DNA of 64,000 nucleotides, taken from positions 10,221,109-10,285,108 of the forward strand of contig OZ025212.1 of the NCBI GenBank assembly GCA_964019055.1, written 5' to 3'. Shown one piece after another: positions 47,301 through 56,761 of this stretch. The translations under genes were made by a program, and so were the position numbers. Position 1 is the first letter of the stretch; each line of letters begins with the position of its first letter. Below the pieces are notes generated by a model. It was not told the origin of the DNA and searched no databases. It saw nothing but the letters and a program-made list of their open reading frames with translations. Origin of the DNA: Anthopleura xanthogrammica. Its lineage: Eukaryota > Cnidaria > Anthozoa > Actiniaria > Actiniidae.

Positions 47301-50245
47301 GCTTAAAGAGCTGCTACAATCAAAATTTAATGTCTTCAATTTTTACTATTTTAAGACATGTTGAAGTACTTTACAAAAGAAGAAAACTTGCATCTACCAT
47401 TTCTTGTTAGCATTTTTAGTTTACGAGACATTCAAGTTTAAGCTAATTAGTACTTTGATGACATATTCTCAACTCATTTTGCTTCGAGATAGATTTCAAT
47501 ATATTTTTGAGAGTATTTGATGAATATCATTTGAACTTTGCAGCATACAGTATTAAAAGCATGTAACTTACTGGTGTCCAGGCCCCTAACAACATTTTTG
47601 GCTCTTGGGTGACTTCTTTATCATTTTTTCAATTGAGCAGAAAATGTTCCACTAAAATATTGCCTATGACCATAACAGATATTTTTACCAAGCCTCATTT
47701 GATACCATTTCTATATAAAGTTAGAAATGTCAAAAACTTGAATTTGACTCAGTATGCTATGACAACTGTTGCATATAATCAATGTTGAAGAACAGCTAGA
47801 ATACTATTATGCTGCTAAATTTCATTGATCTTAATAGAAATTAGGCTGAAATGTTGCTTATCGTAATCCTAGGCTAGTCTAGTATTGAGAATATGAGGTC
47901 ATCAGGAACAATGAATGCCATTTTTCAATATCTTTGGAAGGAAAAGAGATATTTGAAAAAGGAAAGCAAATAACATTTCACTTCACTATCAAAGGTCTTT
48001 CAATCCATGCATAAAAACAGCAAGTCAAAAATTTGAACATAGTAGCACTCTAAAGGACGATCTTCATTCAAAACTGGAATGTGATGAGCTGAAATTATTT
48101 TTTTATATTAAATTGATTTGAACACTCACAAACAATACATCTATATGGCATTTTTCTCACTTCGATGCTACAGTATTACACAACAGAATTCATGAGAGAG
48201 TTCCATCCCTCAAGTGTTGTCATGTCAGGTTGGAACCAGACCCTTACCGATTTGCAGAATTTCTTGTCCAGGAAATTTGAAATTATAGAGCTTTTGCAAT
48301 GTTTGAAGAGATATATCTCGGGAAGAAATGGACCAGTACCAAATTGGAAACTGTAAAAGAGCTTATCAGCAATTGTTGCATCTTCTATGTAGAAATGAAA
48401 AACTTTGGAAAGGTTATGGGCACTTTAAATGTCCTCTTGAAACAATAGATCCCAATGTGACCATGGTATTCTTTTAAGTAATAAGTAACTAAACAGGTTA
48501 CAGTACATACCAGAAAGATTCTGTCTTTAGACTGAAAGGAATAAAACAAGTTAACAACATATGGACTCTTTGAAATAGCCAGTGCATCCCTTTCCGCCAC
48601 AACTAAAAAAAAATAAAGCAAAGAAGAAATAAAGGATGAATGAACACCAACCTTCGAGAACAAACATAAATCACATTTGACAGGTTGAAGTAAAGCTGAA
48701 GTTTGCAATATTTGTGTGTTTAGCGAAAATTGAAAATAAATCATGACCTGAGCTGCATGTAAAAGTGGGCTGGAGTAGGTCCGAATAGAACCAGAAGAAA
48801 AAAAGGGCGGGTCCATAGGTAACAACAGTCAACTAAGATTGTCTGCCAAACAAAGCTAACTAACAAAAGTGATTGGAATAAAATTATAATAGTAACATGG
48901 AATATTCCAAATATTTATTGTAAACGCATTGTGAAGTGCCATACAAAATATGCTACTTGACTCAGTGCTGTTTCTCTTATTACTTGGATGGAAAGTCCTA
49001 CCCAATACAACATTCCCGAGAGGGGGGTACTAGGGGTGGTTTAGTGTTGGGGATGACACTGACCCTTTCTAAGACAAGAATATCTTGAAAAAAGATACCC
49101 TGTTCACGACACAAGGTAACTTATAACCCTAGGACTGAAGAAAAATTTTACAACCTGAATACACCTGCAAAGTTGAAAGTTACAGTATGTGCCAAAAGCT
49201 TTTTGGTGGTAAAAAAAAACAAAAAACTACTGGTAGTTTCTAAGTTTAAAGTTTAAATTGAATGCCCTATCTAAGATTTGAAAATGCTAGTACCCCTAAC
49301 CCATCCAAGAATGATTCACATTTGTTAGTCCATATGTTACAGAGGAGAGAATTAAGAATTAATACTTACCTTGTTCAATCATATTTTTGTTGACAACATC
49401 TTTTTTTTTCATTACTTTGACAGCATACAACTGATCAGGGTAATCTTTTCTTTTTGCAAGAAATACCTGACTAAAATATAAGATAGATGAATCTTCATTA
49501 TTTAAAAAATGCTTACCATTCATTTTGTTGTACTTGATGGTACTTACCCAAATGCTCCTCTACTAATGGGCTTGATAATATTAAAGTCATCGATCCCTGG
49601 AGGCTAGTTGCATAAAGTGTAAGCAGAGTGAGAAATACCAATGGAAATAAGTATTATTCAGAATCTATCATCAAAAAGTCTTGGAAATGCTGTAGTTGTA
49701 CATTCCATATAACATGCACTGGTTTGTGCAGAATTAGGTCATTGTCATTACATTGTGTAGATATTGTGACTAATATGAAATCACATTTTACTGGGTTACC
49801 TGTGGCAAAATCTTTTTTTCTCCTTTGTCAGAAAATGCAAAATTTGCAAAACACTACCCAGGGGTCTTTGCGGCATTACCAAAGATTCTTTCATAGCCAT
49901 ATGATACAGGGATCCCATATGTAGTTTGATCTATTACTATGTAACAGTTGTCAATCAATGTCACTTAAAATTACCAAAGTGATTGATTGGGGGTGGGGCT
50001 GTAAATCATGTGTTGCAAATTAATACCTATGCATATTCTTTTTCATTCTTTTCATGCTGTAAAGCTAAAGGCTTGCCTAAAGGAGGATGTGTATACTAGA
50101 AACTAAGAGGAGAGTTGCAGAAGCCCCCCTTAATGGCATTGCTTATAGTCACCCCCGCCACATGGTTTGAAAAGATTGAAAGATATGAGATTAATGTTCT
50201 GCTCACCAAGTGAAAGTTGGTAGGTGTCTCAAAATTCTCATCCAT
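38357..50245 (-). CDS. MASTL: MASTL/Greatwall-type serine/threonine kinase, 15 coding exons
   Basis: By family, this AGC kinase drives mitotic entry by phosphorylating ENSA/ARPP19, which inhibits PP2A-B55. Exons (minus): 50245-50207, 49603-49548, 49470-49370, 48602-48511, 47007-46915, 46604-46558, 45494-45406, 44624-44509, 43300-43096, 42691-41907, 41357-41207, 40598-40485, 39764-39663, 39473-39363, 38412-38357. All are GT-AG and in phase, giving 718 codons. Motifs are RGAFGQV (28-34), AVK with Lys50, HRDLKPDN (142-149), DFG (162-164), then after about 410 residues GTPDYLAPE (576-584). That split activation segment defines Greatwall. The C-terminal [11 protein letters not shown] and ARN match human MASTL. 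The human protein is longer (about 879) through its non-conserved middle. An in-frame TAG 9 bp before the ATG supports the start, though an upstream spliced start is possible. Confidence 0.95.
38540..38940. other. MASTL last intron, nothing recognised
   Basis: Non-coding in this gene model. An open frame at 38538-38777 (minus) has no domain. Confidence 0.4.
38941..39255. repeat. tandem GTGATCCCCTGTACCAAAA repeat in MASTL last intron
   Basis: About 14 copies of GTGATCCCCTGTACCAAAA with alternating short tails CT (21 bp) and GTAT (23 bp), so the regular unit is a 44-bp dimer. Variants include GATCACC and CCCCTGCACC. The antisense reads through as an open frame but has no support as coding. Confidence 0.93.
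39589..39646 (+). repeat. SINE-like 3' end related to 20985-21053
   Basis: GGGCCACAGGTTCGTTAGCA then TATTACCCTCGTAAAACAAG, matching the order of the insert at 20985. It lies in MASTL intron 13, 15 bp before exon 13's donor side. Confidence 0.45.
39901..40072. mobile_element. 172-bp near-perfect fold-back element (TATAAGCCAG)
   Basis: TATAAGCCAGTTCAAAGTTT at the left is inverted as AAACTTTGAACTGGCTTATA at the right. Pairing continues through TGCGATTTTATCCCAAATTT, CTCACCTTT to a short AT loop, so the arms are about 75 bp. It lies in MASTL intron 12. Confidence 0.88.
40638..40802 (+). mobile_element. tRNA-derived SINE, copy 2 (MASTL intron 11)
   Basis: Head GGAAGCACGGGTGGCGTACC, B box GGGTTCGAGTCCCGCC (well preserved) and body GTCGTATGTGAGTAGGG. 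It lies antisense to MASTL, its head 40 bp upstream of the exon 12 acceptor. Confidence 0.85.
41700..41770 (-). repeat. fragment of the 24684/54011 repeat family
   Basis: CGGTTTTTTTTGTGCGCGCGC and GAAATCGAACGTTTCAAAGTA are the inverse of the left part of those repeats. Confidence 0.5.
41907..44624 (-). CDS. MASTL: MASTL exons 8-10: non-conserved middle region
   Basis: Exon 8 keeps the conserved TPSVATP and RTPGQILSL motifs that follow the DFG. Exons 9 and 10 (205 and 785 bp) are rich in Ser/Pro, with many SP and TP sites ([21 protein letters not shown]) typical of a regulatory linker phosphorylated by cyclin-dependent kinases. Length and sequence here are poorly conserved, so exon 9 rests mainly on phase and splice signals. 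Confidence 0.85.
42990..43050. repeat. half copy of the TATAGACC-family MITE
   Basis: TATTGTTTTGTCCTCCAAAT then TGAGCTGCATTC equals the right half of the element at 55224-55364. It starts about 45 bp inside MASTL intron 9. Confidence 0.55.
43391..43630. mobile_element. about 210-bp TIR element with a duplicated left end
   Basis: ATACCCTTTTCGAATATGGC with GTC, ATGACGTCAAACGAGGAG at the left is inverted as CTCCTCGTTTGACGTCATGA, CGCCATATTCGAAAAGGGT at the right. The outermost 27 bp of the left end (GAGAGAATATACCCTTTTCG) are tandemly duplicated at 43391 and 43418. It lies in MASTL intron 8. Confidence 0.8.
43960..44000. repeat. dispersed repeat TTAAGGTGGCTCGATG, copy 2
   Basis: Matches 23095-23120 over about 30 bp, then diverges. 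Confidence 0.45.
44125..44310. repeat. imperfect fold-back sequence in MASTL intron 8
   Basis: GAAACATGCTTGCTGTGCTG, CACTTGGGGATTGGCA is inverted as TGCCAATCTCCGCGTGCT, CTGCATGCAGCACGCG. The arms are about 70 bp with many mismatches. Confidence 0.5.
44740..45024. mobile_element. 285-bp MITE, TIR CAACAGGCCTTTTGCAAC
   Basis: CAGGCCTTTTGCAACAAGCA, GTCACGTGACTGTTAC is inverted as CGCACGTGACTGTTTGTTGC, AAATGGCCTATTGG. An inner pair GGATGGCAAA / TTTGCCATCC also matches. A diverged single end is at 58555-58605 (GGCCTTTCGCAG, TCACGTGACTGTAACTG). Confidence 0.72.
45406..50245 (-). CDS. MASTL: MASTL exons 1-7: N-lobe and catalytic loop
   Basis: These seven small exons (39-101 bp) encode [105 protein letters not shown] and [11 protein letters not shown] in order. 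Junctions split GGT(Gly32) and AGA(Arg143), and both rejoin correctly. Confidence 0.94.
45628..45709. repeat. short fold-back hairpin
   Basis: TGTTTTCAAGCGATGCAACT is inverted as GTTGCATCCCTTGAAAACAT, with a loop of about 30 bp. It lies in MASTL intron 6. Confidence 0.55.
46130..46490 (-). pseudogene. LINE reverse-transcriptase C-terminal fragment
   Basis: The minus strand encodes [20 protein letters not shown] and YGLP, the end of CR1/L2-type reverse transcriptases, over about 60 codons. Decayed sequence follows leftward. It lies in MASTL intron 6, in the gene's orientation. Confidence 0.75.
46745..46885. repeat. dispersed repeat shared with 21331-21510, copy 2, ending in a C-run
   Basis: GAGTTGGAACCCCTAA, AAGGAAATATTGTCAACCCT, GATCACCTCTACCACTTGGA match copy 1 in order. 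It ends at GGGAGTATA and a run of 17 C, 30 bp from MASTL exon 5. Confidence 0.6.
47008..48510 (-). other. MASTL intron 4, nothing recognised
   Basis: AT-rich intron sequence with no repeats found by eye. Confidence 0.5.
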
Positions 50246-50321
50246 GCTGTTGTTCTATAAGATACATAATAAATTACTCGAATATTAATGAACAAATACA
50301 CAAATAATTAAATAAATATTT

Positions 50322-50325
<4 letters not shown>

Positions 50326-50352
<27 letters not shown>
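50326..50352. repeat. (TAA)n microsatellite
   Basis: About nine AAT/TAA units just upstream of MASTL. Confidence 0.9.
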
Positions 50353-50356
<4 letters not shown>

Positions 50357-50756
50357 CTTTATTTACAGTGGTCAAAGTATGCTTAGCTTGATACAATCTA
50401 GGAAATACTCCCTCTCCTTACCAGTGTTTTCAATGCTACATATACATGTTGATCGAGACAGCAGTTGCAACATGGAAATTGGGCAATACACTCCCGTCAA
50501 TCACTGCCTCAAAGTTTAATCAGACAGCCCATAACAATATAACTGATTATTTGACATTTTTCAAGTAGATCAAATTGCTTCTTTAAATACAACTTTGATA
50601 GGTCAACAAGTTAATAAATTGTCTTTGCTATTTCAAAGGAAATTAAAACTAATCTTTAGTTTTTTGAAATATCTCAAGTGAAATTTCACATAGCAAGAAC
50701 TGGGAAAAGTTAATTCAGCTCAGGCTTGAGCAATGATTACAAAAATTTATAGAGCC

Positions 50757-50928
50757 TAATACTCCTTTTTACAGTTCTGTTCAGTGACCAAGAATAATAG
50801 TTCCAAGTCGAGGTTGGAGAACTTTGCTGTGCATCACAAATTAATTTGTTTTGCTATACGAGGCAACTTTAACCTTGACTTGGAACTATTATTCGTGATC
50901 ACTGGAACAAACTGTAAAAAGGTCTATT
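50757..50928. mobile_element. 172-bp fold-back MITE with AATAGACC-type end
   Basis: AATACTCCTTTTTACAGTTC, AGAATAATAGTTCCAAGTCG is inverted as TTGACTTGGAACTATTATTC, CTGTAAAAAGGTCTATT. The right terminus keeps GGTCTATT; the left has mutated to AATACTCC. Confidence 0.78.
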
Positions 50929-51030
50929 CAATGCAGTAGGAAAGGCACAGCCTTTGCACATACTTTGCATGTGAAAAAAATTCAAATTGCTCTTACAGAT
51001 TAAAAAACCTGCTCTTCACATATTTTCAGG

Positions 51031-51219
51031 CTAAGGTTGAAGAACTTCCTTATGGAAGAGAGGCTGGGGAAGACAAAAATTGTCATATCCTCTTAGGAAC
51101 TTTTGAAGGAAAAAGAATAAAAAAAACAACAAAACCATGAATGAGGCAGCGAGGAATAAAGTATAGTTGCCAATGGTGCTTCCTTCCTTCCATTGCGAGT
51201 ATTCCGGTTCATTTTTCAT
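51031..51219 (-). CDS. possible small single-pass membrane protein (62 codons)
   Basis: A closed open frame starts at ATG with an in-frame TAG 18 bp upstream. A polar N terminus (MKNEPEYSQWKEGSTIG) is followed by a strongly hydrophobic helix of about 25 residues (LFLAASFMVLLFFLFFF), then a short basic and polar tail. I do not recognise the family. It lies about 0.8 kb upstream of MASTL on the same strand, so it could also be chance sequence or an upstream ORF of a longer MASTL transcript. Confidence 0.25.
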   Translation of the reverse strand: MKNEPEYSQWKEGSTIGNYTLFLAASFMVLLFFLFFFLQKFLRGYDNFCLPQPLFHKEVLQP

Positions 51220-51454
51220 GCAGGTTTCAAGTGCCTAACTCTCCGTGCCGTAAAAAAATAAGCTTAAAACTGTATTAAAGTTTGCCAACTATAAGCTTAA
51301 TGTAAGAAGCTTGGTAGCAAGTAGCTATGGATAGGGCAGCAAAACTATTAAGCCAATTTACTTCAGATTTCGATGTAAAAATGTAGTAAATTTTCGGCAC
51401 AAAGAATACTTTTTGTTATATCACACAGTAAATATGACGTTAAGAGTCTAATAT

Positions 51455-51545
51455 CGGGTTCAAGATGGCCTACCTTAAAGTTTTCGCAGGTTCAAATTTC
51501 TTATGCTTCCTTTTCGTCCGCCGCCATATTTGCCGCCGAACGTTT
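51455..51545. promoter_or_regulatory. candidate promoter with YY1-type motifs facing both ways
   Basis: GTCCGCCGCCATATTTGCCG at 51517-51536 contains the YY1 consensus GCCGCCATNTT for the minus strand, and CAAGATGGCC at 51460-51469 the plus-strand form. YY1 sites often sit at transcription starts. This could be the MASTL start region about 1.3 kb upstream of its first coding exon, or belong to an unseen plus-strand gene. No transcript evidence is available. Confidence 0.3.
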
Positions 51546-52177
51546 AAACACACTTCGCCCCAGTCTTTTTCGTACAGCTTACACAGGGAACCCAGCTCTA
51601 AAAATATCTCTCAAAAATTTTTAATGACTACAGGTCGCGTGGAGTTAACTCTGTTTACTAGTTGGGACTGCGTTGGTGTCTTGAATAAGACAAGTGAATT
51701 TGTAGAAGGAAACTAAAAAAGGATTGGAACTATACTGACGTTTCGGATCTGATGGTCTTTTGTCGGAGCCCTCTTCCCCACGAGCTTATTACAGGATGAG
51801 CCTCCAACGCAAGCGTTGCGTGACAACCCTAAGAGCGTCTGCGTACGAGGCTAGATGACACTCAATACAAAACTTTCCTGTGCTATCCGTTTTGTTACGT
51901 GAATGTCATGGCGAAACGATAAATCAGTAATAGAGGAGCCGTTCATTTTTTAGTGGGTATTCGGTGGGATTCGCTTGGTACTACGAGAAATCGCGCGCGG
52001 ATGGCGTTAGCAACCGTGCCCCTTGCCCCGTTCACTAATAAAGCACAGTTCTAGAACAATCATTGGTAATAGACATGAGAATAATTGTCCAAGGTGTTAA
52101 AAAAGTCTATCATCAATCATTGCAAGCTCACGGTTCGTCTCGCTTCGATGCAAAGGCACGGCTAACCTTTCAAGATG

Positions 52178-52380
52178 GTGCAGTGCAGTTGCGTAGCGAG
52201 GGGGGGCGGTCGCACCCCCCCCCCCCCCACCTAAAATTTTCGGATCGAGTCTTTTTTTCTTTGATGTATGATATCAATGCCACTGGCGTATAGGCAGGGG
52301 CGGCCACGTGCCCCCCAAAATTTTTTCCGTAATTAGTTTTATCCAGACCCTGGGTCCTCGCTACGCTACTGGTGCAGGGA
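52178..52380. mobile_element. MITE with GCGTAGCGAGG ends and C-run
   Basis: GTGCAGTTGCGTAGCGAGGG at the left is inverted as CCTCGCTACGCTACTGGTGC at the right. The interior has G and C runs and CACGTGCCCCCCAAAATTTT. The CGTAGC-ended form is also seen in reduced form near 40950-40965 (CTGGCTACGCCCCTG). Confidence 0.65.
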
Positions 52381-53539
52381 ACTGAGGAGTGGCGTAGTGG
52401 TGATTTTCATTTCACGGCTAAACGCTAAGAAGTGCAGTCTCGAACCCATTTGAGTCCGGGACGGGATTAAACGCTCGCTAATCAACAATGGTATCTTATA
52501 TGGAAAAGACGCACGCCATTCTGAGGTCTGACGTGTCGAATTCATGGGTAAAAAATCCAATCGTCAGATTTAAAAAAATCTTGCATGACGAAAGTACACC
52601 ATACTAGAAGTAAAATGAGCAAATAAGGAGGGATCACTGGCTTTGTTTCAGAGCTATGAGAGCTGAAGCAATGAAAACCTTGTTTCCTCGATATTTTGTC
52701 TATCAAAACAATCTCGATGAAGATACGCGCAATAAACTCATGCGAAAAACAAAACAAAAACAAATGTTCTACCACTATCTCTGCTGCTCAAGGTCGATCC
52801 AATCTCTGGATTTCAACAAGTCTCCTACTACTACCTCTAGTTTCCATCTTGGTTTTATACCACCACCTAGCTGAACATCATCTGGCGTGGGCCCATGACG
52901 TGTTGTGCAAGCATATCAGAATAGACACCTTGCAGCACGTCGGAATGCAGCTCAATTTGGAGGGCAAAACAAAAGAATTTCAAACTCCTGCGAATTGGAA
53001 GCCATTGTTTGGACCTCAAGTTTACTACCTCAAGTTAGCCATTCTCTCGTTAACGAGTTTTATCCACTATAGGCCAGTCGCGAACACCCCCAAATACTGA
53101 AATTGTGCAGCTTCCGGCATTGGAAGAGACTGAAACTTTCAGGGGATGGAGTCACGAATGTGACTGGGTAAGGGACGAAGGGGAAGAGGACATGCAATAG
53201 TAGTGAAAAACTCCTATCAGCATGATAATGATACAGGAATGAACCACACAAATAAATCTAATTTGAGATAAAATCCATCATCCTATACAATATATCGTTT
53301 GCTTTACAAAATTTTAAAATATTTGAATAATTTCGAATTTCGACGCGGCTCAGGAAAAAAACATCATGTAGGCGGTTTCTAATCTTTGATCTGACTGACT
53401 CCAGTATTCAGAGAGTTACGGCATGTTACGGCGTCAGGTTCTGAGCTGAGCCTTACTGACCATTAGGATACCATTAGTCTCCTTCGTCATCTCTTTCCTG
53501 AAAATAAAATCAACAACTCAGGTCAGGAAAGTTTCCTTA
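52381..53539. other. spacer between MASTL and the kinesin, with a repeat copy
   Basis: No gene recognised. At 52919-53000, ATAGACACCTTGCAGCACGT, CTCAATTTGGAGGGCAAAAC is another member of the TATAGACC family, so the 134-codon open frame over it (52696-53100) is probably spurious. Confidence 0.5.
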
Positions 53540-53708
53540 TTAATTCGTCTGTTTACTTTCGTGTGTTTTTTTCTTATCTTTCTCAATGGTCTGACCAACG
53601 GATCTTATTTCAAGCGTACCTTTTTGCTGCAGGATGTTTTGTCGTGCTTGTATAAATGCTCTTATATCAGCGTCTGCTTGAATGTCTCCCGTCGTAGGAA
53701 TACTTGAA
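53540..53708 (-). CDS. KIF6: KIF6 last coding exon
   Basis: The acceptor TTTCTTAG|TTCAAG completes a Ser. It encodes SSIPTTGDIQADADIRAFI and QARQNILQQK, closely matching the last conserved block of human KIF6, then about 25 extra charged residues ending SKQTN before TAA. Confidence 0.88.
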
Positions 53709-56700
53709 CTAAGAAATTTCGAATACACCGTTAAAAGACAGATAAAATGTTTGAGCTACTATGTGCTACATTTAGAAATATCCGAGTGTTTTTGAAGCCA
53801 CTTTCACCAAATACGCGTGGTATTTTTCATTAATTCTTCACTAAGGCCCGGTTTAGACGTCGAATTTCACATGTGAGTGAATCTAATGCAAATGAATTCA
53901 AACAATAGGTTTTGCTTATTTGCATAAGATTCGGCACATGTGAAATTCGACGTCTAAAACGGGCCTTAGGTGGTAGGTATTTCCTATTAATAACATATCG
54001 ACAAAACACGGGTTTAAGGTGACTGCCTACTTTTGAACGCTCGATTTGAGCCCACGATGAGCGCGCGCACAAAAACCGCTGAATAAAATACGAAATTTTA
54101 TTGAGGAACCATACACGTTTTGAACTTCAACAGCGAAAAACCCTCAAATTTTGCACGGGACTCTATACTTTTTATAAGCTTAATTGAAAGAACTTCTAAA
54201 AATCTACGTTATATCAATTTTTTTAGAAAAGTTAATTTTTCTAACGCATGAAAAAATAGATTTTTGTAGGAATTTTTGTTTGACTTTATGAGATTTTGAG
54301 AGCACTGAAAGGGCGAAACATGACAAATCGATGTATTTCTTTGTCTTTTATTCGAAAATATCATGTCGTATTGTAGAATAATTCACTAGCTGGCATTTGT
54401 GCATGATAAGGTCTGCAAAGAACTATTATCTTATGAGTTGTAATTTTGTTTCTGATCACTTCCGGTGGCGCAATTTTTGCTTCAAAAACTTGCGCGTAGG
54501 CATCCATTAAATGCTGATTATCTTGAAAACGAGTGCGGGACACCCCATTTTGCTTTTCATATTCAGAATCAGCATTAAATTTCACTTTAATCGTAGTTGA
54601 GAAAAAAGTTTTTTTTCCAAAAGTAGCCAGTCACCGTAATATAATATTTAAATAGGCGATGCATTCAAACCGTGCGTGCAATTAATTAATACAGCAAAAA
54701 TAACAGAATACCATGTATGAAGAAGAATGTTTTTCGATTTTATGAAAAGGAATAGAGCTGTTAAGTCGTGACGTATTTCCGGGTCGAACTGCTCTCAAAA
54801 ACCGATAAAATCTCAATGAATAGACCTTTTCGGCTTGGGCGTAATGTTTTCCCATTTCAGACCACGTGTCATTCTCTTGAGAATAAGATTCTTTGTTTGA
54901 GTGGTATCCATGTTCATGTGTCTTCTCATGCGCAACCGTTATACAATGGAATGATACTCTGGGGAATGACACGTGGTCTGAAATGGGAAAACATTACGCC
55001 CAAGCCGAAAAGGTCTATTAACCTCCACCTGAAACAATTAGAACTTTGGACAACCAATACTGTCATGAAGAAAAAGTAAGAAAAAACTTTATAAAACTGC
55101 TTTTGGTTTCAGACCCGGAAGTTGTTTTTCGATACCAGTGACGCCACACTTAACAGCCCTATAACAAACTGCTTAGGTGTCCTCGGACACGCCTACAACG
55201 AAACACTGCTGCCATTCTAATAGTATAGACTCCTTGCAGCAAATTGGAATTCAGCCACTCAATTTGGAGGACAAAACAATAGGTTCCAATTCTCAGGATA
55301 TTAAAATTCTTTTGCTTTGTCCTCCAAATTGAGCTGCTTTGACGTAACGTGAAAGGGGTCTATAGGAAATATCACCTTAGTTATCGAACTGAAACGTAGA
55401 AATTTGCATGTGCCGAATCTAATGCAAATGAGCAACTGAAAGGGTTTACTCGCTTCCAGTCCATTCCCCAAACTTGGAACCTCGGAACGTCTAATGTGTT
55501 ATAGTGATTATGAATACAACAGGGAAGCACGGGAGGCGTAGAGGTGAGAGCGCTCGCCTCTCACCAATGCCACCCGGGGTTGATTTTCGGACTCGTGCAT
55601 GAGAGTAGAGTTTCTAGTTGGTTCTCTCCTGTGCTTCGAGGGAATTTTTCCGGGTTCTCCAGTTTTCCTCCCTCCGCCAAAAAAAAACCAACTTACTTCT
55701 AAATTCCGATTCGATCATCGAACAAGGGCCACAGTTTTGTCAGACTAACTTGAACAAAATACTAACTCCAGTCACTGGTTTCAGAGGCTCTCTTCCTCCA
55801 TTGCTGAAGCGAGAGTACTTTCTCGGTCGCGTTGTTTTTAATAAGATGTAAGTGGCAAACTAAGTGTTCACGCGCATGCGCAATACAGCGGTGTATAACC
55901 TTCTAGTCGGCAGGTACGCTCTTTGGGTTGTCATGGTTGGATTTTTGAAGGATGTCTAAAGATACACCCACCTTGCAGAACTGTGTATATGGGATCTCGC
56001 TTGAGACTTGTCAAGTTTTTCGTCGTCACGCGATTCCATGTTACTTAAATCACTACGTCTAAATTGTGATGAGCCTTTTGGAGTGTATGAACTAGTGAAG
56101 ACCGATGAAGCTAGACGGGCTTCTGCTCGAAGCTTTGACGCCATTTTGCCTGACGACACATCGGAACTATCCTGTATTCGAAGATGACGTGTTGCAGAGG
56201 GTGGTCTGGCTCTTTCCGAAACGGGTTTGAGTGGCGATAGGGGTGGAGTCTTCCAAGCGTTCTTGACATCATGCACAGACTATTTTAGGGAGATCACAAA
56301 GAAGTCAAAACTTTGGGCAAAGAAGATTATGCAAACTGAACGTACTTACATCAGTTGTGTGCAACGCTGCCTGTTCTGCCCACCATAATTCAAAGTCTTT
56401 CTGCATCTGAACCTTCGATTTTTCCAACAAATGTTGTAAATGTTCTATTTCTGTCTTCATCGAGCGAAGGCTAGTGAAATTCACCTTGTACCTAGAGCAA
56501 CATTATACATGTTTTTAAATCTACTATTTGAATTGTTATCAAAAACAACAAAAGCAGCAGGAAAATAAATAGCTCTTATTAACCAAGTTTGAGGTCCTTA
56601 GCGTAAGTTATGGACCGACTTTTTTTCCACTGCCTTATGGCCTAAGCGCGTAAATAACTTAGCTTAGGCCGGTAGCCCGCAAAGTTGTATCAAAAAATTT

Positions 56701-56721
56701 CAAAGAACCTAATAAAATGTC

Positions 56722-56761
<40 letters not shown>

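Noticed and set aside
51465..51716. 83-codon plus-strand frame that could be a mitochondrial-leader exon upstream of MASTL
   Set aside because: It has Arg/Ser-rich content and a possible donor (ACAG|GTCGCG), but no downstream exon could be found before the kinesin gene.
52696..53100. 134-codon open frame
   Set aside because: Part of it is a copy of a MITE interior (CAATTTGGAGG), no domain is visible, and other frames are equally open.
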